The notes under the pieces were generated by a model. The model was not told where the DNA came from, did no database searches, and was given only the letters and a program-made list of their open reading frames with translations. A stretch of DNA of 52,845 nucleotides from a virus: positions 1-52,845 of IMG/VR virus record IMGVR_UViG_3300025009_000138. One strand, given 5' to 3'. Below are positions 1 through 6,890 of the stretch, piece after piece (within the stretch, counting starts at the first letter, position 1; each line of letters opens with the position of its first letter). The translations under genes and the position numbers were made by a program.

Positions 1-140
1 CCCCCATCCGCTTCGTTTATTGCAAGAGATTGTCCAGCAGCAGAAGGCTTCCACAATAACTTACGTATTTTGACTTGGCCTGTTGAGATAGCGGCGGCGG
101 TATCCAATGTCCATACATGCGAATCGTATACATTAGCCAT
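1..140 (-). CDS. Small structural-type protein, N-terminal part (continues at 52719)
   Basis: The gene starts at ATG 138-140 and reads leftwards off the window. After circularisation it continues from 52719 to a stop at 52578, giving a 92-residue protein that begins MANVYDSHVWTLDTAAAIS. The start overlaps the stop of the preceding holin-like gene. The composition (short beta-strand-like segments, Gly/Ala/Thr-rich, ending GGYLYVYFA) resembles small virion proteins encoded near tail or head genes, but I do not recognise a named family. The single mismatch at position 3 falls on a third codon position and leaves Gly unchanged. Confidence 0.8.
   Translation of the reverse strand, partial: MANVYDSHVWTLDTAAAISTGQVKIRKLLWKPSAAGQSLAINEADG
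4..129. repeat. Left copy of the 126-bp terminal overlap
   Basis: These 126 bases are identical to 52720-52845. Position 3 differs (c against a at 52719), while positions 1-2 match again. A gene reads continuously through the joined ends, so the overlap closes the contig into a circle. It may be an assembler overlap of a circular or circularly permuted genome, or a short real direct terminal repeat; sequence alone cannot decide. Confidence 0.95.
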
Positions 141-375
141 TTACCTTCTCCTCTTTTACCGTGCTCTCTTCTTTACCTTTTTGAGCGTATTTCCACCCAA
201 GCGAGCCTAACAACATAACTATGTCAGTTGCACCAATTGCGGGGAGAGAACCAGAGCGAATAACAACACTAAACCATCCTATCATGTACACAAACACGAT
301 AAAAGTTACGACAACGCGCATTTGTGAACCATCGCCATTATTTTCAGTGAACACGCTCTTAACAAAAGCCCCCAT
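133..375 (-). CDS. Holin-like small membrane protein
   Basis: An 80-residue protein with two predicted membrane segments (about residues 20-39, RVVVTFIVFVYMIGWFSVVI, and 46-62), a short loop and a highly charged Lys/Glu C-terminus, which is the layout of a class II holin. I chose ATG 375 because GGGGGAG lies just upstream; an in-frame GTG at 390 would add five residues. It is the last gene of a run of small membrane and lipoprotein genes downstream of the terminase genes and is translationally coupled to the next gene (ATGGCTAA overlap). A holin role is inferred from size, topology and position; a general small membrane protein cannot be excluded. Confidence 0.55.
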   Translation of the reverse strand: MGAFVKSVFTENNGDGSQMRVVVTFIVFVYMIGWFSVVIRSGSLPAIGATDIVMLLGSLGWKYAQKGKEESTVKEEKVNG

Positions 376-422
376 TTTCTCCCCCTGCACTTATTGCAAC
401 CTAATTCGACTTGACGCCCTTA

Positions 423-659
423 CTATTTCACAAGCTCCTCTCCCTGCGTCGAACACCAAATGGCAACAATGGCCTGTGCCGCATCAAGCGTCCACCTGTA
501 CCGCTCGATCTGCTTTGCATTACCTGACACAACCGCCGCGTCATAAGCAACTTGAGCACTTGCAAGAGCCTTTTGCCCACTTGCACACTGAGTTGTCGAA
601 CACGCTGAAAGCCCTGCTACCAAAGCCAAGCACATTACCATACCTGCAATTCTTTTCAT
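423..659 (-). CDS. Small lipoprotein, candidate outer-membrane spanin
   Basis: 78 residues. A signal peptide of about 19 residues ends in the lipobox LSAC, so the mature protein would begin with an acylated Cys20. The rest is Ala-rich and helical, with two further Cys residues (25 and 69). The start overlaps the stop of the upstream 49-residue lipoprotein gene by ATGA, and AAAGGGG precedes it. A lipoprotein beside a holin-like gene suggests an o-spanin-like role in outer-membrane disruption, but it lacks the proline-rich body typical of Rz1, so this is tentative. Confidence 0.65.
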   Translation of the reverse strand: MKRIAGMVMCLALVAGLSACSTTQCASGQKALASAQVAYDAAVVSGNAKQIERYRWTLDAAQAIVAIWCSTQGEELVK

Positions 660-805
660 TTAGATCCCCTTTCAATACAAATAAGTCTCTGAAAAGGCTC
701 CATAGGATTATGGGGCCACGAACACCCAAACAACAAAAACAATCCAATACCCGCCAAAACAAAGCAAGAGATAAAACGCTTCACAAGTCCTTTTCTCGTC
801 GCCAT
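656..805 (-). CDS. 49-residue lipoprotein-like peptide
   Basis: ATG 803-805 is preceded by a strong GGAGAGAGA ribosome site. The peptide has a basic N-terminus (MATRKGLVKR), a hydrophobic stretch (VLAGIGLFLLFG) and then Cys28, forming the lipobox-like LLFGC, followed by a 21-residue tail starting SWPHNPMEPF. The stop overlaps the start of the next lipoprotein gene by ATGA. Two overlapping small lipoprotein genes in a lysis-type cluster recall nested spanin pairs. It may be the partner of the 78-residue protein, but no coiled coil typical of an inner-membrane spanin is visible. Confidence 0.6.
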   Translation of the reverse strand: MATRKGLVKRFISCFVLAGIGLFLLFGCSWPHNPMEPFQRLICIERGSK

Positions 806-868
806 TCTCTCTCCTCTTAGAAAGAGTGAAGAGGATTATCCCTCTCCACCCTCACATCACGTTACGCT

Positions 869-1039
869 CTACACACCCGGAGGCTTCTTTGTCGGGCGAT
901 GAATCCCTCCACTATTCCCCGCGTTACCGAGTTTCTTGTTCGCGGTAGGACCAGGCAAGATCTTGCTCTTCACACCACTTTTCGCGCCTTCATTGTTCGA
1001 GCGCTCGCTATACGAAGCTTTTCCAACAGACTGAGACAT
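869..1039 (-). CDS. Small basic hydrophilic protein (56 residues), unknown
   Basis: Starts at ATG 1037-1039 behind AAGGAGGTGATAAGC, one of the strongest ribosome sites in the window. The product begins MSQSVGKASYSERSNNEGAK and is Gly/Ser/Lys-rich without hydrophobic segments, ending KKPPGV. It lies between a membrane protein gene and the lipoprotein pair. I do not recognise it; the very strong ribosome site is the main evidence that it is expressed. Confidence 0.6.
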   Translation of the reverse strand: MSQSVGKASYSERSNNEGAKSGVKSKILPGPTANKKLGNAGNSGGIHRPTKKPPGV

Positions 1040-1060
1040 GCTTATCACCTCCTTTCGTTT

Positions 1061-1246
1061 TCACTTTTTGAGTAATAAAACGACAAGATTCATGATTACC
1101 ACAATCAACGTCAACACTACCCCCGTCATGGTTTTAGTTGCCCTGTCCCTAAGTATGTTTATCACCTCCCATTGCTCCTTATCCGAGCGTTCCAATTGAT
1201 CCAAGGTTGCGCACACTTTTCCGTGTTCTGCACCGCAATTTGCCAC
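1061..1246 (-). CDS. Small tail-anchored membrane protein, haemolysin XhlA-like
   Basis: 61 residues starting at GTG 1244-1246 behind GGGAGGTGATAA. Residues 1-38 are charged and helical and could form a coiled coil (LDQLERSDKEQWEVINILRD). Residues about 41-59 are one membrane segment followed by KK. This layout matches the XhlA type of lysis accessory protein, which works with a holin at the cytoplasmic membrane. The position among holin-like and lipoprotein genes supports a lysis role, but similarity is judged from layout only. Confidence 0.55.
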   Translation of the reverse strand: MANCGAEHGKVCATLDQLERSDKEQWEVINILRDRATKTMTGVVLTLIVVIMNLVVLLLKK

Positions 1247-1275
1247 TTATCACCTCCCTTCAATTACTTACTAAA

Positions 1276-1944
1276 TCAAACAGCTTCTTGTAACTCCAAA
1301 TCACGAATGCGTTTCTCAATGATATGAGGTGCAACACCAGTATTACGTAAATACGCCGCGAGTTGTAAGACTTCAGAAGATTTCTGTTGTTGCTTAGGGC
1401 GACGAGGGAGGAGAGCGATAGCTGAAGCGAGAGCGTCTATGATGTCCATTGTACGCGCAGTAGGAAAACCCTCAATCTCTTGTTTCAAATCGTCTAATCC
1501 ATCTCGCACCAACAAACGTCCGCTGTTTATGATAGGCTCAATACGAGTACGAATGCGAAATTCCTTATCCACTTTTGTTGATTGGTATACTGCTATGATT
1601 GCGGGATTGTTGAGTTGTTTACGCGCTTCCTCGCGCACACCTTCACCATATAACTCCTGTAAACCGTTTGCTTCTATGCCCATTATGCGCGGTTGCCAAG
1701 TTTCATAAGTGCGAATTATGCGATTGCAAAGAGATGTAGGAGAAATGCGCCCTGCCCATGCAGAGAGAACGAATACGCGCATGAGATAGTCTACACCGAT
1801 TATAACGATTGCTTGGCGTGCACCTTCAACGGAGCGACGATTCTTGAGTTTAGACGCGGCAAGATCTACAAAACCGTACTTATCAAGGTGGATAAGCTGA
1901 GTGTGCTTAGTATCAAGATCAATTTTAGGAGGATTCGTGCTCAT
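1276..1944 (-). CDS. terL: Terminase large subunit, separate nuclease domain
   Basis: 222 residues forming an RNase H-fold headful-nuclease domain with no ATPase domain. Catalytic-type acidic residues are visible: D27 in VDLAASK, E91 in MGIEANG and D167/D170 in MDIIDALAS. IVIIGVDY (about 46-53), ISPTSLCNRI and the YETWQPRIMGIE stretch fit the core of terminase nucleases. The ATPase lies in a separate upstream gene, with an 84-residue gene between. ATG 1944 overlaps the stop of that gene (ATGA), so translation is coupled. The split falls just before the first catalytic aspartate. The domain should cut the packaged concatemer and probably acts in complex with the ATPase subunit. Confidence 0.85.
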   Translation of the reverse strand: MSTNPPKIDLDTKHTQLIHLDKYGFVDLAASKLKNRRSVEGARQAIVIIGVDYLMRVFVLSAWAGRISPTSLCNRIIRTYETWQPRIMGIEANGLQELYGEGVREEARKQLNNPAIIAVYQSTKVDKEFRIRTRIEPIINSGRLLVRDGLDDLKQEIEGFPTARTMDIIDALASAIALLPRRPKQQQKSSEVLQLAAYLRNTGVAPHIIEKRIRDLELQEAV

Positions 1945-2195
1945 TTATTATCACTCCTCAAACCGTGCTCCAACCCCAATTTGTACCAGCGTACATCATG
2001 TTCCCGTAACTTACCTTTACACAACGAACACTCATATGTAGAATCAAACGGTCTATCAAAAGTGTCCACGAAATTGTGAGGACCAATACACCCGTTCAAT
2101 CTTTTGTTGTTCTCTACGACCTCTATATAGATATCATGTATAGCTTTTCTTGACACTCCAGAAGCTTTATGTAAAACATCAATGACATTCGCCAT
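1941..2195 (-). CDS. Small zinc-ribbon-like protein between the two terminase genes
   Basis: 84 residues. The N-terminal half is helical. The C-terminal half has CIGPHNF and then YECSLCKGKL (a C-x2-C pair), followed by VRWYKLGLEHG. That order recalls small phage zinc-binding proteins of unknown function. It starts five bases beyond the stop of the terminase ATPase gene, and its stop overlaps the start of the nuclease gene. It is not a homing endonuclease: no HNH, GIY-YIG or LAGLIDADG motif is present. It might bridge or regulate the two terminase halves; this is inference. Confidence 0.75.
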   Translation of the reverse strand: MANVIDVLHKASGVSRKAIHDIYIEVVENNKRLNGCIGPHNFVDTFDRPFDSTYECSLCKGKLREHDVRWYKLGLEHGLRSDNK

Positions 2196-2199
2196 TTAA

Positions 2200-3411
2200 C
2201 TAACTCCGAAAGCGAAAAAACTCCGAACGCCCTTTACTTAAATACGCATCTAACATGTGAGACGTTAATTTAGCTCCACGAGGCATACCAGAGCTGCCCA
2301 ATTCAGCATCTTCTACACTATTGAGAGACTCTTGTATCTTCATGTCCCTATCATCAAAAGCGAATATAATGTTCTGGTTATCGTCTATTTGGAACATGCG
2401 CACTTTAGACATGTCAAAGTCAACGAGAGCAGGATCGAATGCCTGATTCATGTAGATAAGGGGAAATAATGAACCAAATTGAGTGCGAAGTTCCTCTACC
2501 TTTTCAAGAGAATTATACTCAGGAAGAATAGGCACCATATTTCCGTCATTATCAGGCTCTACAATGCTGCGAATCATCCATTCAACAGTAGGATCGTTGT
2601 CTATGATGTATTGATACAAGTCATATACTGCCCAACGTGTGCCTATGATCCATTCGAGTGATTGTAAACCTGTACTTTCCTCGTATGACTCAAGCAATGC
2701 ACGAGAAGCGACGTGCCACTCAATAGCAGTTTCCATCACTGTTGGAGAACTACGGGCTTCGAGAGAGATTAGATCATCCTTGAGTATTACATTTGGACGA
2801 GCACCCGTGATTGCGCCTCCAACACCTATCGCCATCACTGTTGGTTCGGGATATTCCACCTTACGAGGGACTATCATCTCATTCTCGGACCACTTCTTGC
2901 TATCCCTGCGTGGATTATCCCAACAACGATGAGGCCAAAGAGTGCGAATGAGTTTGTTCGATTCAAATGCGGTTTCGATAACACGCACATGCTTTTGTGA
3001 ACGACCTACAGTCTCACACGCTAGGAGGATACGACATTCACTACCTTCCATGTTAGGAAAGTATATGTTCGTGTCCGGTGATTGTATTATGATGTGAACA
3101 GGAAGACAATGCGACACTACACTGGTCTTAAAATGCTCACGCGGAAGCAATAAGCCTTTACGATATGGAACGCGATTTTGTAAGAATTTACACACGGGAA
3201 GATGTAAACTTGGAGCTAACTTACGCCCCATGATCGACTTCCCGAAGAAGTACAAATCACGTTCCGCAGCTAAACGAAGAGTCTTAATAAAAGACCCATC
3301 GGGATATTCAGGAGCGCCCGCCTGGAAGGGGATGCCGGAGGGAGAGACACACACCTCCTCCCAGGTTTGTTGGGCGCTCATTTTATGTAAATCGGATAGT
3401 TTAATGCCCAT
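2200..3411 (-). CDS. terL: Terminase large subunit, separate ATPase domain
   Basis: 403 residues, the DNA-packaging motor ATPase. A Walker A-type loop PREHFKTS lies at about 90-97 and a Walker B-type motif VILKDDLI at about 208-215, preceded by the typical GVGGAITGARPN stretch. IIGTRWAVYDLY (about 260-272) fits the coupling region. A full terminase runs on into the nuclease, but here translation stops after a linker-like tail ending SEFFRFRS, and the nuclease is encoded two genes downstream. The start lies directly after the small terminase stop. Confidence 0.88.
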   Translation of the reverse strand: MGIKLSDLHKMSAQQTWEEVCVSPSGIPFQAGAPEYPDGSFIKTLRLAAERDLYFFGKSIMGRKLAPSLHLPVCKFLQNRVPYRKGLLLPREHFKTSVVSHCLPVHIIIQSPDTNIYFPNMEGSECRILLACETVGRSQKHVRVIETAFESNKLIRTLWPHRCWDNPRRDSKKWSENEMIVPRKVEYPEPTVMAIGVGGAITGARPNVILKDDLISLEARSSPTVMETAIEWHVASRALLESYEESTGLQSLEWIIGTRWAVYDLYQYIIDNDPTVEWMIRSIVEPDNDGNMVPILPEYNSLEKVEELRTQFGSLFPLIYMNQAFDPALVDFDMSKVRMFQIDDNQNIIFAFDDRDMKIQESLNSVEDAELGSSGMPRGAKLTSHMLDAYLSKGRSEFFRFRS

Positions 3412-3413
3412 CG

Positions 3414-4061
3414 TTAGTATTCACCCTCTCCTGTACGTTGGGCAAGTAGTTCTTCAAGGGATAACGCTTCATGTTGGGGCGGAAACGATACCAAACACGC
3501 TCCATCCCCTCCAAGAGCATCACTAACGTCACTAACCAAACTAGAACTATTATCATCACTTTGAGCATCACTAAACTCCACATCTAATACGTCCACACCA
3601 GCAGCACGAAATAACTCCGAGTGCCCTGCTTCCATCGCCGCTTTCAAGATATTCTCCATCAAAGGTGCTTCAATGGTAACGGAAGAGTGTATGTCAACTT
3701 GCGATTCGCGTGTGTGCTTAGGTGCATCCGGTGCGCGATCTAAGATATCTACCGCTGCTTGTCTTCTCACCGCTGGAGATATTTCAACATTTGAGTGTAT
3801 GCTCTGTAACGTGTTAAATGCTTCAATAGCTTCTTCGTTAAAGAGCTGCACTAATCTACTCACGGTGTTTGATGTTTTGTCGATGATTTGTTCAGAGAGT
3901 TGTTTGCGAAGGGAGTCTTGCAATAAGCGAAACTCAGGTTGAGTATTCCACTTATAGATAGTGGCAGGTGCGATATTAAGTGCGGCAGCCGTATTTGTGC
4001 AGTTATGTCCCTGTATAAGCATGTGTGCCGCGAGTCTTTGAATGTCTTTTATCTCTGACAC
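3414..4061 (-). CDS. terS: Terminase small subunit
   Basis: 215 residues. The N-terminus holds a helix-turn-helix (NTAAALNIAPATIYKWN, about 23-39), typical of small terminases that recognise the packaging site. A long helical region (LQDSLRKQLSEQIIDKTSNTVSRL, first part) follows and could mediate oligomerisation. The C-terminal third is acidic and Ser-rich. The start is GTG 4059-4061 without a clear ribosome site. It directly precedes the terminase ATPase gene, the usual order. Confidence 0.82.
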   Translation of the reverse strand: MSEIKDIQRLAAHMLIQGHNCTNTAAALNIAPATIYKWNTQPEFRLLQDSLRKQLSEQIIDKTSNTVSRLVQLFNEEAIEAFNTLQSIHSNVEISPAVRRQAAVDILDRAPDAPKHTRESQVDIHSSVTIEAPLMENILKAAMEAGHSELFRAAGVDVLDVEFSDAQSDDNSSSLVSDVSDALGGDGACLVSFPPQHEALSLEELLAQRTGEGEY

Positions 4062-4189
4062 AATAAATATCCAATATTTTCACGTTGTTAAGCCTCTTTT
4101 ACCCTAAAATTCAACAATTTCACACGATAAGGGAAACACAAAACATGATGTAAATCAAGAAAAAAGTGTGATAAAGTAAAAGATTTTGC
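4062..4189 (-). promoter_or_regulatory. Candidate late control region upstream of terS
   Basis: This 128-base AT-rich gap lies upstream of the terminase genes. On the minus strand it carries CTTTTTTCTTGATTT at about 4150-4165, like the TTTTTTCTTGACT element at 12259-12269, and TTGAAT with a possible TTAACA 17 bases on. The plus strand has CAACAATTTCACA (4112-4124), a 13-mer that recurs at 12204-12216 upstream of the RHH regulator gene. No strong sigma70 -10 box is evident, so a late promoter needing an activator is possible. Confidence 0.35.
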
Positions 4190-4816
4190 TTATGTGGAGG
4201 GATTGAGGGGAGGAAGATCTGAAACACGAGATGCGGCTTGGCAATAGATATTCTTGAGAAGCTTGAGCTGCCTGATCGAAAGGTGCCCACGTTCCTTAAA
4301 CCCATACTCTCCAATCTCAAGCGACTCCACAAGCTCAGATTCTTTCGTTGTAAGCTCGCCATAAGGCATGTGCTCAAAGATCCACGCAACGAACAATCGA
4401 GGCTTTAAGGAGGCTTCTAGCTTCTGTAGATCCTGTAAGATGTTTTTGCGTACAAACGACACGGAGCGCATGAGGCACTTGTTCTGAAATAGGCAGTACA
4501 TGTACCAGTGTCCCATGTAACCAATATCGAACTCACAACATTGAGCTCCCTGGCAACGAGAAGGAACCCTAGCGTCCGGGTGGAGAGGAGGACGGGGAGG
4601 AGATGTATGGTCCGCATGGAAGGACAGATCCACCCCGGAGAAGCGCAAGTCCTTTAGATCGTTCCCCTCATCGTCATAGGTTGCGGGGTAATCCATGGGG
4701 ACTCGCGGGACTCCAGGCGTATGAGGAGTCTCAGGAGGTATGACGCGGGGCTTGCGCTCCTCTGGAGGGATACATTCAGTACCAGGGAAATCCTCCCAAT
4801 CAAAGCTACGCGCCAT
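4190..4816 (-). CDS. Cys-rich protein of unknown function
   Basis: 208 residues starting at ATG 4816 behind CAGGAGGACGTAGA. The N-terminal 85 residues are Pro-rich and probably disordered. Residues about 87-114 contain five Cys (CQGAQCCEFDIGYMGHWYMY and CLFQNKC), which could bind zinc or another metal. The C-terminal part is helical and charged. It sits between the recombinase pair and terS on the late strand. I recognise no family. Its C-terminus runs up to the candidate late control region. Confidence 0.7.
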   Translation of the reverse strand: MARSFDWEDFPGTECIPPEERKPRVIPPETPHTPGVPRVPMDYPATYDDEGNDLKDLRFSGVDLSFHADHTSPPRPPLHPDARVPSRCQGAQCCEFDIGYMGHWYMYCLFQNKCLMRSVSFVRKNILQDLQKLEASLKPRLFVAWIFEHMPYGELTTKESELVESLEIGEYGFKERGHLSIRQLKLLKNIYCQAASRVSDLPPLNPST

Positions 4817-4850
4817 TCTACGTCCTCCTGAAAAATAGTGAAAAAAGTTC

Positions 4851-4880
4851 TTGCGTTTGAGATGTGGAGTGTGCTAAAGT
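4851..4880 (+). promoter_or_regulatory. Candidate sigma70-type promoter, antisense to the recombinase
   Basis: TTGCGT (4851-4856), an 18-base spacer and TAAAGT (4875-4880). Immediately upstream is AGTGAAAAAAGT (4837-4848), identical to the 12-mer in front of the promoter at 13606. It points rightwards, away from the gene starting at 4816 and into the opposite strand of the 94-residue gene and the serine recombinase. No plus-strand gene with a ribosome site follows before 6097, so the transcript would be antisense RNA or a long leader. Confidence 0.45.
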
Positions 4881-4918
4881 GTGCTCCGTCCGGCGGTAAA
4901 TTAGAATGCTCCCGCGAC

Positions 4919-5203
4919 TCACTCTCCTTTTTGCGCTATCATTGCGTTTTGATGGAGTTTTTCGCTCTTGTCTCGCGCTGGGAGCACAAAAATATAGGGC
5001 GATCTACCGGCGATATCGCATTCGATGCAGTACCAGTATTCAATTGGTTCGTTTGGAGCCTCATACCAGCCCCACCTAAGTAGCTTAGAGTAACATCGAG
5101 TGCAATGTGGTATGACAATTCCATTTGCAAGAATGCTCCAACGACGCGCTTTTCCTGCATCGACACTTAATAACCACCCCCTATGACCGTAAGGCAACCC
5201 CAT
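4919..5203 (-). CDS. Small protein with two CxxC pairs
   Basis: 94 residues from ATG 5201-5203, behind AAAGGAGAAGTGAG that overlaps the end of the recombinase gene. CTRC and CIEC, about 27 residues apart, with aromatic residues between them (WGWYEAP, EYWYC), look like a four-Cys zinc ribbon. Tight coupling to the recombinase suggests coordinate expression; an excisionase or accessory role is possible but unsupported by sequence. Confidence 0.65.
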   Translation of the reverse strand: MGLPYGHRGWLLSVDAGKARRWSILANGIVIPHCTRCYSKLLRWGWYEAPNEPIEYWYCIECDIAGRSPYIFVLPARDKSEKLHQNAMIAQKGE

Positions 5204-5204
5204 C

Positions 5205-5903
5205 TCACTTCTCCTTTTTCTTTCCGTACGTTCTCGTAATGTTCTGCACCACATCCGCCGTAAACGCTTTTCCACTTATTGTCTCGTATCCCTCCTTGTT
5301 AAGTTGGTCCGCTATTTGTTGGTATGTGCTCCCTTGTGTACGCAATTCCGCTATAAGTGCTACTACAGCAGGGTTAAGCTCTTTGTACCCCTTACGCCCT
5401 TCACATTTACCTGATTCGTTCGACTTCGCCTTTCGCTGCCGAGCGACTTTGAGCTTTTCCACGAGCATTGATTTGTCGAACTCAGCGACCGCTCCTAACA
5501 CCTGCCTGATGAACTTACGTGTAGGGTCGGTGGAGAGGAGGTCCGGGCCTTCAAGCGCCGATATGAGCCCTATGCCATGCTTCTGGAGATCTTTTATGAT
5601 CCCCTCTTGCACCATTAGATCTCGGGAGAGGCGGTCTAAGCGCTCGATGATGATGGTCTTGATTCCGTGACCGTTCTGCTCCAGGTCGTATAGAAGCTCC
5701 GCTAGAACTTGGCGCTCTTCTAAAGTACCCGAAACTCCCTCTTCTCTGTATTCGCGCTCGATGGAGATGTTATTGTGGGAGGCATATTCCTGGATGGCGG
5801 CGAGCTGGCGAGGAAAACCATCTCCAGATATTTGCCCGGCTCCACTTACCCTCATGTACGCGAATGCTTTCTTGATTCCCTTGTCTTCCATCCTGGCTTC
5901 CAC
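5205..5903 (-). CDS. Serine recombinase (resolvase/invertase family)
   Basis: 232 residues. The catalytic domain begins AFAYMRVSGAG with the nucleophilic Ser of RVS. It continues with the arginine-bearing ERLDRLSRDLMVQ and IRQVLGAVAEFDKSM, the usual order in serine recombinases. A short C-terminal part (about 175-232) contains a helix-turn-helix-like TYQQIADQLNKEGY for DNA binding. The size fits small resolvases or invertases, not large serine integrases. I chose GTG 5901-5903 because AGGAG lies seven bases upstream; ATG 5891 and ATG 5951 are alternatives. It may integrate the phage, resolve multimers or invert DNA; no attachment site was found. Confidence 0.85.
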   Translation of the reverse strand: MEARMEDKGIKKAFAYMRVSGAGQISGDGFPRQLAAIQEYASHNNISIEREYREEGVSGTLEERQVLAELLYDLEQNGHGIKTIIIERLDRLSRDLMVQEGIIKDLQKHGIGLISALEGPDLLSTDPTRKFIRQVLGAVAEFDKSMLVEKLKVARQRKAKSNESGKCEGRKGYKELNPAVVALIAELRTQGSTYQQIADQLNKEGYETISGKAFTADVVQNITRTYGKKKEK

Positions 5904-5967
5904 CCTAGCTCTCCTCTCTTTCTGCGCGTTCTTTTCTGTTACCTTCATCATAACGTACTTTTTATGC

Positions 5968-5995
5968 TTGTCAACGGAAAAATACGTGTTAGAAT
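5968..5995 (+). promoter_or_regulatory. Early rightward promoter
   Basis: TTGTCA (5968-5973), 16-base spacer, TAGAAT (5990-5995). It lies in the divergent gap between the recombinase (leftward) and the first rightward gene at 6097. The match to sigma70 consensus is good at both boxes. Confidence 0.6.
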
Positions 5996-6096
5996 GTGGA
6001 AAATGTAGAAAGTGGAGGAGGCGAGGAAAATGAGAAAGAGCGCGAAGAGAGTAGTAAAAATCACAATCTACACACTTTAACGAGGGAGGAAAGACT

Positions 6097-6474
6097 GTGC
6101 AAGATTTCACAAAGCAAAAAGAAGGGCCGGGAAGATTTTTGAGCGTGTCAGAGACGGAGACAGAAATTAACGCTCCGAACTCTGAAATCTTGGCGCTCAC
6201 AAGGAAAATCGTGGAGCAAAATGGCAAAGTGCTGGAGATGAATGAGAGATTGTTGGCCTTGCTCACATCTCCCTCATTTCTTGAGGATGACGAAGCGCTG
6301 GAATATTCCGGTAACACAGAAGACAGAATACGCGAAACATTAGAATGGTTACGCAACATCGGAAAAGAGGAAGTTGCAGAGATTCGATCACGAGAGGCGG
6401 CAGAGCAAATCATGAAAGAGATAGACAGACAAGCAACACCAACTTGGAATACAGAAATAAAGGAGGAACACTAA
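6097..6474 (+). CDS. First early gene, coiled-coil protein of unknown function
   Basis: 125 residues from GTG 6097 behind GAGGGAGGAAAGACT. The product is acidic and strongly helical, with heptad-like leucine spacing around 30-60 (ALTRKIVEQNGKVLEMNERL), and has no Cys or membrane segment. As the first gene after the rightward promoter it is likely expressed immediately after infection, when host-takeover proteins are made. No family recognised. Confidence 0.65.
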   Translation: MQDFTKQKEGPGRFLSVSETETEINAPNSEILALTRKIVEQNGKVLEMNERLLALLTSPSFLEDDEALEYSGNTEDRIRETLEWLRNIGKEEVAEIRSREAAEQIMKEIDRQATPTWNTEIKEEH

Positions 6475-6475
6475 A

Positions 6476-6538
6476 ATGGACGTTTGGACAATTCTCATGA
6501 TCGTGATTTTTGTGCTGTGCGTTCTCGGGGATAGCTAA
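6476..6538 (+). CDS. 20-residue membrane peptide
   Basis: Starts at ATG 6476-6478 behind AAAGGAGGAACACTAA and overlaps the preceding stop. Nearly the whole peptide (DVWTILMIVIFVLCVLG) is a single membrane span. The strong ribosome site and the similar 25-residue membrane peptide at 9744 support translation; the function is unknown. Confidence 0.5.
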   Translation: MDVWTILMIVIFVLCVLGDS

Positions 6539-6594
6539 GTAGAGCTAGAACAGCACCACACACCAAAAACACGCAACATTTCTACACTTCCCAT

Positions 6595-6632
6595 GGAGCG
6601 GCTATTTCCCAGCGCTCCTTTTCTTTTTCTTT
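6595..6632 (+). terminator. Rho-independent terminator after the first early genes
   Basis: GGAGCG (6595-6600) pairs with CGCTCC (6613-6618), giving a 6-bp GC-rich stem with a 12-base loop, followed by the T-rich tail TTTTCTTTTTC. It would stop or attenuate transcription before the long non-coding region. Confidence 0.6.
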
Positions 6633-6754
6633 TCCGCAAATTCCATCAAATCTACTCCATTCGATCCAATCCTGCGCATTTATCCCTGATAATTCCTCCA
6701 AAACTCCCATATTCACTCCACACCTGCGCAAAAGTGCACTTTCTGAAAGTTCTA

Positions 6755-6890
6755 AGTTGCTGATTTTACTACATCAACTCTACACATACACCCCAATCAC
6801 ACTTGTAACATGTTGAATTCGTTACACGCATTCACTCTACACCACATCACACGTATAGGTTATTGAATTTGCTACAATACAAGATGCTCA
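6755..6890 (+). repeat. Iteron-like degenerate repeats
   Basis: Two 31-base copies (6796-6826 and 6846-6876) match at 23 positions: both begin ATCACAC and end TTGAATT-x-G-x-TACA. Each is preceded by CATC/CATT-CACTCTACAC-like sequence, so the unit is about 50 bp. A third, weaker copy ends near 6780 (CTACATCAACTCTACAC). Spaced near-repeats like these often bind a replication initiator or regulator. Confidence 0.5.

Noticed and set aside
541-762. 73-residue Cys-rich minus-strand frame
   Set aside because: Out-of-frame shadow of the two coupled lipoprotein genes, without a ribosome site.
221-820. 199-residue plus-strand frame over the lysis cluster
   Set aside because: Opposite to several small genes with strong ribosome sites and has none itself.
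1941-2195. Group I intron or intein as cause of the terminase split
   Set aside because: Gene junctions overlap or abut with normal starts and stops; no room for a ribozyme and no intein splice motifs.
4838-5083. 81-residue plus-strand frame opposite the Cys-pair gene
   Set aside because: Starts upstream of the promoter at 4851, has no ribosome site and overlaps a better supported minus-strand gene.
5904-6413. N-terminal extension of the serine recombinase frame
   Set aside because: The extension is Ser-rich, antisense to the first early gene and lies upstream of the conserved domain; GTG 5903 has a good ribosome site.
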